Below, piece by piece: positions 1 through 7,050 of a stretch of DNA of 64,000 bases. The stretch lies in assembly GCA_029239875.1 (NCBI GenBank), contig JARBUD010000013.1:186001-250000 (forward strand). Reading direction: 5' to 3'. The stretch comes from Xanthobacteraceae bacterium (GTDB lineage: Bacteria > Pseudomonadota > Alphaproteobacteria > Rhizobiales > Xanthobacteraceae). Position 1 is the stretch's first letter. Every line of letters starts with the position of its first letter. The translations under genes were made by a program, and so were the position numbers. A model generated the notes under the pieces. That model saw nothing but the letters and a program-made list of their open reading frames with translations. It was not told where the DNA came from and ran no database searches.

Positions 1-1025
1 TCGCCAGTGAAGGCGCCGCGCAGGAACAGCCCGCGCATGATGATCTCGGGAATGGTCAGCGCCGCGGCGAGGAAGGGCAGTACCAGCAGCAGCGTCAGCT
101 CGATCGCCCGCGACTGCGCATAGCGCGCGCCGTCGAGATCCTCCGCCGCGATGCGCCGCGACATTTCCGGCAGCAGCACGATGCCGGCGGCGATGCCGAC
201 GACGCCGATGGGCAGCTGGTTGATGCGGTCGGCATAAAACAATGCAGCAACAGCACCTTGCGGAAGGAACGAGGCGATGATGGTGTCGGCGAAGATGGCG
301 AGCTGGACGCCGGCCGAGCCGATGATCGCTGGGCCGAGCGCGACCAGGAAGCGCCGGGTGTCGGGATCGAGCCGCGGCCGACCGAAGCGCAGGCCGAACC
401 CGTGCCGCTCCGCGTCGAACACCAGCAGCCCCACCTGCAGGAAACCGGAGATCAGCACGCCCCAGGAGGCGGCGTGGCCAGCGGTCGGGAACCATCCGGC
501 GAGGCTGAGCGTGCCGACCATCGCCACGTTCAGCAGGATCGACGCCGCCGCCGCGGCCCAGAAGCGCTCATTGGCGTTGAGCACACCGCCGACCAGCGTC
601 ACCACGGCGATGAGGCCGAGATAGGGGAAGGTGATGCGGGTGAAGTCGACGGTGAGCGCAAAGCGCTCGGGATCGTCGGCGAGGCCCGGCGCCAGCACCC
701 GCACCACCCAGTCGGTGGCGAGCAACGCAATGGCGAGGATGGCGAGCTGCACCACCACCACGGCGGTGAGGATGCCGTCGGCGAAGCGCCCTGCCCGCTT
801 CTCGCCCTCCAGCGTCTTCACCCGCGCATAGGCGGGGATGAAGGCGGTGTTGAACGCGCCCTCGGCGAAGATGGAGCGGAAATGATTGGGCAGGCGGAAG
901 GCGATGTAGAACGCGTCCGCCATCGGCCCGGCGCCGAGCACCGCCGCCATGACGATGTCGCGCGCGAAGCCGGTCAGGCGCGAGAGCAGCGTCCAGCCGC
1001 CAACGGTGAAGATGGAGCGAATCAT
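1..1025 (-). CDS. murJ: Lipid II flippase MurJ (MviN), partial: C-terminus beyond the left edge
   Basis: MurJ is an integral inner-membrane protein that flips the lipid-linked peptidoglycan precursor (lipid II) to the periplasmic face. Translated from the ATG at 1025, the protein begins MIRSIFTVGGWTLLSRLTGF and continues through the family-typical N-terminal stretch RLPNHFRSIFAEGAFNTAF, followed by repeated hydrophobic helices. About 341 of the usual 510-530 residues lie in the window; the rest runs off the left edge. It is downstream of the Uma2-like gene on the same strand, 33 bases away. The start fits the family, which begins almost directly with the first helix. Identity is secure; the missing C-terminus cannot be assessed. 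Confidence 0.95.
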   Translation of the reverse strand, partial: MIRSIFTVGGWTLLSRLTGFARDIVMAAVLGAGPMADAFYIAFRLPNHFRSIFAEGAFNTAFIPAYARVKTLEGEKRAGRFADGILTAVVVVQLAILAIALLATDWVVRVLAPGLADDPERFALTVDFTRITFPYLGLIAVVTLVGGVLNANERFWAAAAASILLNVAMVGTLSLAGWFPTAGHAASWGVLISGFLQVGLLVFDAERHGFGLRFGRPRLDPDTRRFLVALGPAIIGSAGVQLAIFADTIIASFLPQGAVAALFYADRINQLPIGVVGIAAGIVLLPEMSRRIAAEDLDGARYAQSRAIELTLLLVLPFLAAALTIPEIIMRGLFLRGAFTG

Positions 1026-1058
1026 AAGAAATCCGGCCGCGTTGCGCGGGGCCGGAAG

Positions 1059-1652
1059 CTATCCGAGCCCGGCGCCGCCCGCCAGCGGGTCGGGGAAACT
1101 GACATCCTCGTAGAGTTCCCCCATGGCCAGCTCAGCGCCGATGTCGGGCAGGTCGATGACGCCGTCGAGCCCGTCGAACTGCGCCAGTTCCCACGCATCG
1201 CCGGGCGCCCGCCACCAGAGCAGCACGCGCGGCAAGTCGGGCTCGACGAGAAGGATGTACGCGAGCGAGGGCAGCGCCTTGTATTCCTCCAGCTTGCGCA
1301 CGAGGTCGGTCTGGCGGGTCGAGGGCGAGAGAACTTCGATGACGAGGCGCGGCGAGGAGGCTTCGAACGACGTCCTCGAACGGTCGCCACAGTCGACTGA
1401 AACGTCTGGCCGACGGATATTGCCGTTCATCACCGGAATAGCGATGTCGTCCGTCGACGGACGGCAGGGCGACCCGCGCAGCTTTGTCTTGAGGGCCGTC
1501 AACGCGTTGACGACGATGTCGTCATGCTGCCCGCTGGCTCCGGTCATCGCCGTGACCGGAAACCCGTCCACCAGCTCATAGCGCACGCCTTCCTCGCCCG
1601 GCCAGCGATAGAACTCTTCCGGCGTCATACGCTTGAGAGCAGGCGGTGCCAT
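1059..1652 (-). CDS. Uma2 family (DUF820) restriction-endonuclease-like protein
   Basis: A 197-residue protein of the Uma2/DUF820 family, a PD-(D/E)XK nuclease-fold group common in cyanobacteria and alphaproteobacteria, whose cellular role is mostly unknown. Visible hallmarks are the N-terminal TPEEFYRWPGEEGVRYELVDG segment, RRPDVSVDCG and the core RLVIEVLSPSTRQTDLVRKLEEY, which supplies the acidic and Lys residues of the fold. I chose the ATG at 1652 because AAGGAG lies just upstream; an in-frame ATG at 1679 has no such site. It is 33 bases before murJ on the same strand and may be co-transcribed with it. A nuclease activity is inferred from the fold only. Confidence 0.85.
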   Translation of the reverse strand: MAPPALKRMTPEEFYRWPGEEGVRYELVDGFPVTAMTGASGQHDDIVVNALTALKTKLRGSPCRPSTDDIAIPVMNGNIRRPDVSVDCGDRSRTSFEASSPRLVIEVLSPSTRQTDLVRKLEEYKALPSLAYILLVEPDLPRVLLWWRAPGDAWELAQFDGLDGVIDLPDIGAELAMGELYEDVSFPDPLAGGAGLG

Positions 1653-1684
1653 GGACGGCTCCTTGGAGAACCGATCCATTGTAC

Positions 1685-1707
1685 AAAATGTAGCGATGAT
1701 CGCTACA
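1685..1707 (-). terminator. Hairpin plus T-run after the aminotransferase gene (or an operator)
   Basis: TGTAGCGATGATCGCTACA at 1689-1707 has perfect 9-base arms around one centre base. Read on the minus strand it forms a stem (TGTAGCG/CGCTACA, 5-base loop) followed by TTTTG, 18 bases after the stop of the aminotransferase gene. A short intrinsic terminator is the simplest reading. Because it is also only about 35 bases before the Uma2 gene's start, an operator is possible. Confidence 0.45.
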
Positions 1708-1724
1708 CCGCGTGACGATGCTCC

Positions 1725-2879
1725 TCAGGCCCCCAGCGCGCGCCGAACCGCCGCGATCACCCGGTCCTGGCTCGCCTCGTCGAGATAGGCGTGCATCGGC
1801 AGGCTGATCACCTCGCCGGCGAGCTTCTCGGACACCGGCAGGCCGTTGCCGGCGGCGGGGAAATGCGCGTAGGCCGGCTGGCGGTGCATCGGGATGCGGT
1901 AATAGACCGCGGTCGGCACGCCTTCCTTCTGCAGCGCCGCGCCGAGGCCGTCGCGCACGCCGTGCGGCAGGCGGATCGTGTACTGCGCCCAGATCGAGGT
2001 CGCGCGAGGATCGACCGCCGGCACCACGCAGACATCGGCCAACGCCGCGTTATAGCGCTCGGCGACGCGCTGGCGGGCGGCGATCTCGTCCTCGAAGATG
2101 CTCAGCTTCTCCAGCAGGATAGCGGCCTGGATGGTGTCGAGGCGCCCGGTCATGCCGATGCGCACGTTCTCGTACTTGTCGACGCCCTGGCCGTGCTCGC
2201 GCACGCTCTTGAGCACCGGCACGAGGTCGTCGTCATCGGTGAACACCGCGCCGCCGTCGCCGAAGCAGCCGAGCGGCTTGGCCGGGAAGAAGCTCGTCGC
2301 AGTCGCATCGCCGAAGGAGCCGGTGCGCCTGCCGTTCCAGGTGGCGCCGAAGCCCTGCGCGGTGTCGCACAGCACCTTCAGCCCGTTGGCGTCGGCGATC
2401 GCCTGGATGGCGTCCATGTCGGCCGGCTGGCCGAACAGGTCGACCGGGACGACGACCTTCGGGGCCAGCCCCTTGTCCTTCGCCACCTTGATCGCCGCTT
2501 CGAGGCTGCGCGGGTCCATGTTGAACGTATCTTCCAGCACGTCGACGAACACCGCCGTCGCGCCTACCCACGGCACCACCTCGGCGGTGGCGCAGAAGGT
2601 GAAGGAGGGGCAGAACACCGCGTCGCCCGGCTTCACGCCCCAGGCCATGAGGATCATGGCGAGCGCGTCGGTGCCGCTGGAGCAGGAAATCGCATGCTTG
2701 GCGCCGGCGAAGGCGGCGAGCCTGGCTTCCAGCTCGGTCACCTCGGGGCCGTTGACGAAGCGGCAATGGTTCAGCACCCGCGTCACCGCCTCGTCGATGC
2801 GCGTGCCGAGCCGCGCCCGCTGCGCCGCCACGTCGATGAAGGGAATCGGCGCGGCTTCGGTCTTCACGTGCGAATTCAT
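1725..2879 (-). CDS. DegT/DnrJ/EryC1/StrS family PLP-dependent aminotransferase (WbpE-like)
   Basis: A 384-residue sugar-nucleotide aminotransferase. The PLP fold is clear: CSSGTDAL near residues 66-73 for phosphate binding, CDTAQ with Asp172 contacting the pyridine ring, and SFFPAKPLGCFGDGG with the Schiff-base Lys201. The family transfers an amino group from glutamate to a keto sugar nucleotide. The next gene upstream, 11 bases away, encodes a Gfo/Idh dehydrogenase. In WbpB/WbpE-type pairs the dehydrogenase makes the 3-keto sugar and the aminotransferase aminates it, giving a 2,3-diamino sugar for surface polysaccharide. The exact substrate is inferred. The partner acyltransferase (WbpD type) is not in this window. 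Confidence 0.9.
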   Translation of the reverse strand: MNSHVKTEAAPIPFIDVAAQRARLGTRIDEAVTRVLNHCRFVNGPEVTELEARLAAFAGAKHAISCSSGTDALAMILMAWGVKPGDAVFCPSFTFCATAEVVPWVGATAVFVDVLEDTFNMDPRSLEAAIKVAKDKGLAPKVVVPVDLFGQPADMDAIQAIADANGLKVLCDTAQGFGATWNGRRTGSFGDATATSFFPAKPLGCFGDGGAVFTDDDDLVPVLKSVREHGQGVDKYENVRIGMTGRLDTIQAAILLEKLSIFEDEIAARQRVAERYNAALADVCVVPAVDPRATSIWAQYTIRLPHGVRDGLGAALQKEGVPTAVYYRIPMHRQPAYAHFPAAGNGLPVSEKLAGEVISLPMHAYLDEASQDRVIAAVRRALGA

Positions 2880-2890
2880 CGATTGTCCTC

Positions 2891-3883
2891 TCAGCCGGCA
2901 GCCCGGGCGCGGAACGGCACCGGGTCGGCGGGGGGCGATTCAAGGCTGGCGAGGCAACGCATGGCGGTGGCGATGGCGGCGACGCCGTCCTCGCCGGTGA
3001 CGGCCGGCACCTCGCCGCGCACCGCCTCGACGAAGCGCGTCAGCTCGAGACGCAGCGGCTCGCCATAGGCGACCGGGAGATGGCGCATCGAATAGCTGCC
3101 GTCCGGCTTGTAGTCGAAATACTCCGTCACCTGCCGGGTGAGCAGGTCGCCGATGACGTATTTCTTGCGCGTCGCCACATGCACCGTGCGCGCCTTGAAC
3201 GGCGTCAGCCAGTTGGTGTTGATGTGCGCGAGTACGCCGTTGGCGGTGCGGAACTGCAGCAGCGCTATGTCCTCGCGCTCGGCCACTGCGGCCTTCACCT
3301 GCGGCTGCACCTCGGCGATCTGCGAGCCGGTGAAGTAGCAGATCAGATCGATGTCGTGCACGGCGAGGTCGATCACCACGCCGACATTCGACATGCGCGG
3401 CGGGAACGGACCCACGCGCGTGATGCCGATGGAGAGGATCTCCTCGTCGCGGATCGCCGCCTTGACCGCCTCGACCGCCGGGTTGAAGCGCTCGACATGG
3501 CCGACCATCAGCGCGACGCCCTTCGCCTGCGCGGCGGCGACGATGGCCTCGGCCTCGGCGACGGTCGGCGCGATCGGCTTCTCCACCAGCACATGGCGGC
3601 CGGCGGCGATCGCCTTCAGGGCGACCTCGTGATGCAGATGGGTGGGCGCGGCGATGACCAGCGCGTCCGCGCCGGCATCGATCAGCTCGTCCATGCTTGC
3701 CACGGCATGGCAGCCGAGCATGGCCGCCACCTTGCCGCGCTGCACCTCGTCGGGATCGGCGATGCCGACGAGCTCGGCGCCCGGCAGGTCGGTGAGCACA
3801 CGCGCATGGTTGTAACCCATGATGCCGACGCCGACGACGCCGACGCGAACGGGCGAATCCGCCCCGCTCGGGCCCTGAACCAT
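2891..3883 (-). CDS. Gfo/Idh/MocA family oxidoreductase (WbpB-like sugar-nucleotide 3-dehydrogenase)
   Basis: A 330-residue NAD(P)-dependent dehydrogenase. The N-terminal Rossmann motif GVVGVGIMG is at about residues 15-23, the family EKP motif near 101-103, and the catalytic-type HDID near 176-179, followed by the C-terminal substrate domain. The ATG at 3883 has GAAGGA 7-8 bases upstream and is preferred over the TTG at 3898. It is the first gene of a two-gene unit with the downstream aminotransferase, so it probably oxidises C3 of a UDP-N-acetyl-hexose or hexuronate. That substrate assignment is inference; the fold and family are secure. Confidence 0.88.
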   Translation of the reverse strand: MVQGPSGADSPVRVGVVGVGIMGYNHARVLTDLPGAELVGIADPDEVQRGKVAAMLGCHAVASMDELIDAGADALVIAAPTHLHHEVALKAIAAGRHVLVEKPIAPTVAEAEAIVAAAQAKGVALMVGHVERFNPAVEAVKAAIRDEEILSIGITRVGPFPPRMSNVGVVIDLAVHDIDLICYFTGSQIAEVQPQVKAAVAEREDIALLQFRTANGVLAHINTNWLTPFKARTVHVATRKKYVIGDLLTRQVTEYFDYKPDGSYSMRHLPVAYGEPLRLELTRFVEAVRGEVPAVTGEDGVAAIATAMRCLASLESPPADPVPFRARAAG

Positions 3884-4007
3884 TCGACTATCCTTCAATC
3901 ATTACGTGTCCGCGGTCTATCACGCGCCCCAAGGCGTGGCGAGACGGCCGGATTCGCAAAGCCCGGGCATGGGCTTCAATAATTGCTTCAACGTGTTACC
4001 GGCGGAG

Positions 4008-5222
4008 CTACTGGGCGGTGGTCTCGCCGTCGCCCGCCGTATCGGCGCGGGCCGAGGTGCCGGCATCGACGAAGCTCTTGTAGATGAAGCCACGTTTGCC
4101 TTCGGCGATGACCTCGCACCAGCCGCGGCAAGCGACGAGCTGGACCTTCTCGCCGGCCGAAAGATTGCCGATCGGGGTCGCGCCCTTCTTCGGCGCGGCG
4201 CGCATGGTCACGCTCCGGCGGATGGTGGCGGCGCCGACCGGATCGCCGCCGAAGCCGGTCTGCGAATCAGCTTCGTCCGACACCTCGTCCACTGCGGCTT
4301 CGGAGGACTCGGCGGCGGCGGCGCGGCGCGCCGGGGCGCGCGGCGGCAGCGGAACGTCCTTCGGCAGCTCGACCGTCTCGGTGGCGACATCGGCCGGCTG
4401 GACCTCCGTCGCAGCCGCGGCGGCCGGCGGGGCGAAGGCGGTGACGCCGGGAGGCGTGGCCGCGATGTCGAAGGGCGGCGTGGAATCGCGCAGCACCGGC
4501 GGCAGGCTCTCGGCGATGCTGGTGGTCCGCACCGGCGGCGCGGCGGGCTCGGCCTCGGCCGGCGGCGACACGACCGGAGCGGCGGCGAGCGCGACGGGAG
4601 CCGGCGCAGCCTGCACCGGCGCGGAGGGCGCGACGCTGGCCACGGCGGCGTTGCCGATCACCTCGGGGGCGACCTTCGCTTCTTCGCGCGCCGCGAGGGA
4701 TTGCAGCGCGACGCCGCCGCCACCCACCACGGCCACGAACACGGCGAGCACGCCGAGGCGCTGCCAGGTGATGACGTCCTTGCGCGCGCCGCGCTTGCGG
4801 CGCTGCTCCGCCTCGCCCGGCTGGCGGGGAGAAGCGCCGAAGCCGCGGCGACGCGGCGATGCGGCGTCGGCCGCTTCCGGTTTCGACGCCGGCGCGGAGG
4901 GCGCACCGGCGGCCGGAGCACGCCGTGCGAGCATGTCGCTGACATCGCCCAGCGCCGCAAGGCGTTCGCGGACATCGTTCAAGGAGCGCGGCGTCGGCGC
5001 CTCAGTGGCGGGGCGGGTCGGAACGGGGCGCCCGGAGGCGAGCCGCTCGCCGAGCGACGGCGATGCGGCGGGGGCAGCGGCGGCCGGCGCGGCGGCACCG
5101 ACGGGCTCGTCCTGCTGGCGCGCAGCCTTCTCCTGCTCGAGGGAATTCATGATCGCCCGGAAATCGCTCACGAGCGACGAGGAGAGCCCGGATCCGCGCG
5201 GCTCTTGCGATGAGGTCGACAT
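4008..5222 (-). CDS. Single-pass membrane protein with a C-terminal SH3 (SH3_3) domain
   Basis: A 404-residue protein starting MSTSSQEPRGSG at the ATG at 5222. The first ~150 residues are a Pro/Ala-rich cytoplasmic region. One membrane helix follows at about 152-174 (WQRLGVLAVFVAVVGGGGVA, preceded by a positive RRKRGARK stretch). Then comes a long Ala/Pro-rich linker, and a bacterial SH3 domain at about 330-385 (SVTMRAAPKKGATPIGNLSAG..GWCEVIAEGKRGFIY). Such domains commonly bind peptidoglycan or other periplasmic ligands, so an N-in/C-out topology is likely. An in-frame upstream extension to 5363 has no signal or conserved feature and was left out. Exact function unknown. Confidence 0.8.
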   Translation of the reverse strand: MSTSSQEPRGSGLSSSLVSDFRAIMNSLEQEKAARQQDEPVGAAAPAAAAPAASPSLGERLASGRPVPTRPATEAPTPRSLNDVRERLAALGDVSDMLARRAPAAGAPSAPASKPEAADAASPRRRGFGASPRQPGEAEQRRKRGARKDVITWQRLGVLAVFVAVVGGGGVALQSLAAREEAKVAPEVIGNAAVASVAPSAPVQAAPAPVALAAAPVVSPPAEAEPAAPPVRTTSIAESLPPVLRDSTPPFDIAATPPGVTAFAPPAAAAATEVQPADVATETVELPKDVPLPPRAPARRAAAAESSEAAVDEVSDEADSQTGFGGDPVGAATIRRSVTMRAAPKKGATPIGNLSAGEKVQLVACRGWCEVIAEGKRGFIYKSFVDAGTSARADTAGDGETTAQ

Positions 5223-5615
5223 GGCGCGGCGTGCTCTATGCTGCGGGAGTGGAGCAACGGGCCGGCACGACAGTGGCCGGGAAGGCATCGGCATCGGCTC
5301 GGAACATTCGCCGGCAGCGTCCTGAGACACTGGCGGCATGGTCGTGGGCGCGGTGCTGACCACTTCGCATGCGTTGCTTCCAGTCCGTTCTGGCCGGGGT
5401 CAAGGTGACGTCCGGCCGAGTTCCGTAACCCGTCCTCGAAGGCGACGGGGCACACACTACCGGCACTTAGCGCTTTGATGCAAGAAAGTCACAGGCCGGA
5501 AATTTCCTTATGAACAAGGATTGCGGCGACTCTTGGCCTCCCGCGCGGCGTCCGTCAACCAAGAATGAATTATTACCATAGTACCCGCAGGCACTTGAGA
5601 CGGCGTCGGAGCCGC
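5223..5615. other. Gene-less stretch between pncB and the SH3 protein gene
   Basis: 393 bases with no convincing coding potential. The ORFs here are low-complexity shadows without family features. The part next to pncB (about 5500-5600) is relatively A/T-rich. The promoter of the SH3-domain gene should lie here, but I see no clear -35/-10 pair, repeat-family copy or strong terminator. Confidence 0.5.
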
Positions 5616-6908
5616 CTAAACGAGGACCGCCCTCCCCCGCTGTCCATTAGCCTCGAAGATCTTCTCGTAGCGGGCGATCTCCTCCGGCGGCCCCATCGCC
5701 TTGGTCTGGTTGTCGGAGAGCTTCACCGTCGGCCGCCCGTCCGCCGAGATCACCTTGCAGACGATGGAAATGGGATCGAGACGCCCGCCGGGGGCGAAGC
5801 CGCGGAAGTCGTTGGTGAGCAGCGTGCCCCAGCCGAAGCCCATGCGCATGCGCCCGCGGAAGTGGCGGTAGATGCGCTCGATGTCGTCGATGTCGAGCGC
5901 GTCGGAGAAGATGGCGAGCTTCTGCGTCGGGTCCTGCCCGCGCGCCTTCCACCAGGCGATCGCCTCCTCGCCGCCCTCGATCGGCTCCTTGCTGTCGATG
6001 CGGATGCCGGTCCAGCCGGCGACCCAGTCCGGCGCATGCGCCAGGAAATGGCTGGTGCCGAAGGTGTCCGGCAGGATGACGAGGAGATTGCCCTCATAGT
6101 CCTTCTGCCAGTCGGCGAGCACCTTGTAGGGCGCCTGCTCCAGTTCCTCGTCGGTGTTGGCGAGCGCCGCATAGACCATGGGGAGTTCATGGGCGTTGGT
6201 GCCGGTCGCCTCCACCTCGCGACGCAGCGCGATCAGGCAGTTGGAGGTGCCGAGGAAGCGCTCGCCCAGCCCCTCCATCATCGCCTGCACGCACCAGTCC
6301 TGCCACAGGAAGCCGTGCCGGCGGCGGGTGCCGAAATCGGCCACACCGGCCCCGCCCAGCGCCTTGAGCCGCTCGACCTTCTCCCACACCCGCGTCATGG
6401 CGCGGGCATAGAGCACCTGCAGCTCGAAGCGGCCCATGCTGCGCAGCACGGCGCGCGAGCGCAGCTCGTTGATGATGGCGAGCGCGGGGATCTCCCACAT
6501 GGTGGTCTCGATCCACGGCCCCTCGAAGGTCAGCTCGTACTGCCCCTCGCGCTTCTCCAGGTGATAGGCGGGGAAGCGGAAGTTCTCGAACCAGGCGATG
6601 AAGTCCGGCGAGAACATCTGCCGCTTGCCGTAGAACATGTTGCCGCGCAGCCAGGTCGATTCCCCGCGCGTCAGGATGAGCGAGCGCACATGGTCGAGCT
6701 GCTCGCGCAGCTCACCCTCGTCGACGAAATCGGCGATGCGCACGCTCTTGGTGCGGTTGATGATGCCGAAGGTGACGCGGGTGTGGAAATGGCGGCGGTA
6801 GATCGTCTGCGCCATCAGCAGCTTGTAGAAATCCGTGTCGAGCACGGACCGCACGATCGGGTCGATCTTCCAGGTGTGATTGTAGACGCGGGTGGCGATG
6901 TCGATCAT
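5616..6908 (-). CDS. pncB: Nicotinate phosphoribosyltransferase
   Basis: This enzyme converts nicotinate plus PRPP (with ATP) into nicotinate mononucleotide in the Preiss-Handler salvage route to NAD. The 430-residue protein has the family N-terminus [19 protein letters not shown], the core [11 protein letters not shown] (about 190-200), and GTNAHELPM with His240. His240 matches the histidine that is autophosphorylated in the enterobacterial enzyme. Length is normal. GGAGG lies about 7 bases before the ATG at 6908. It is transcribed alone and diverges from the patatin gene, with about 140 bases between the two starts. Confidence 0.96.
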   Translation of the reverse strand: MIDIATRVYNHTWKIDPIVRSVLDTDFYKLLMAQTIYRRHFHTRVTFGIINRTKSVRIADFVDEGELREQLDHVRSLILTRGESTWLRGNMFYGKRQMFSPDFIAWFENFRFPAYHLEKREGQYELTFEGPWIETTMWEIPALAIINELRSRAVLRSMGRFELQVLYARAMTRVWEKVERLKALGGAGVADFGTRRRHGFLWQDWCVQAMMEGLGERFLGTSNCLIALRREVEATGTNAHELPMVYAALANTDEELEQAPYKVLADWQKDYEGNLLVILPDTFGTSHFLAHAPDWVAGWTGIRIDSKEPIEGGEEAIAWWKARGQDPTQKLAIFSDALDIDDIERIYRHFRGRMRMGFGWGTLLTNDFRGFAPGGRLDPISIVCKVISADGRPTVKLSDNQTKAMGPPEEIARYEKIFEANGQRGRAVLV

Positions 6909-7050
6909 GCGGGGGCCTCCGGGCCTCTCTTAGAGCACATCGCCGCCGAACAAAGGTAGCCCCGCGCGCCCGATCGGCACGGTAGTCCATTGCGCCCGCA
7001 ACCATGATTACGCATGATGTGCCGATGCATCCTTGGGGAAGGGGCGGTGC

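Noticed and set aside
7033-7050. TTG start for the patatin-like gene
   Set aside because: The ATG at 7051 has a properly spaced AAGGGGCGG site; the TTG would sit before that site.
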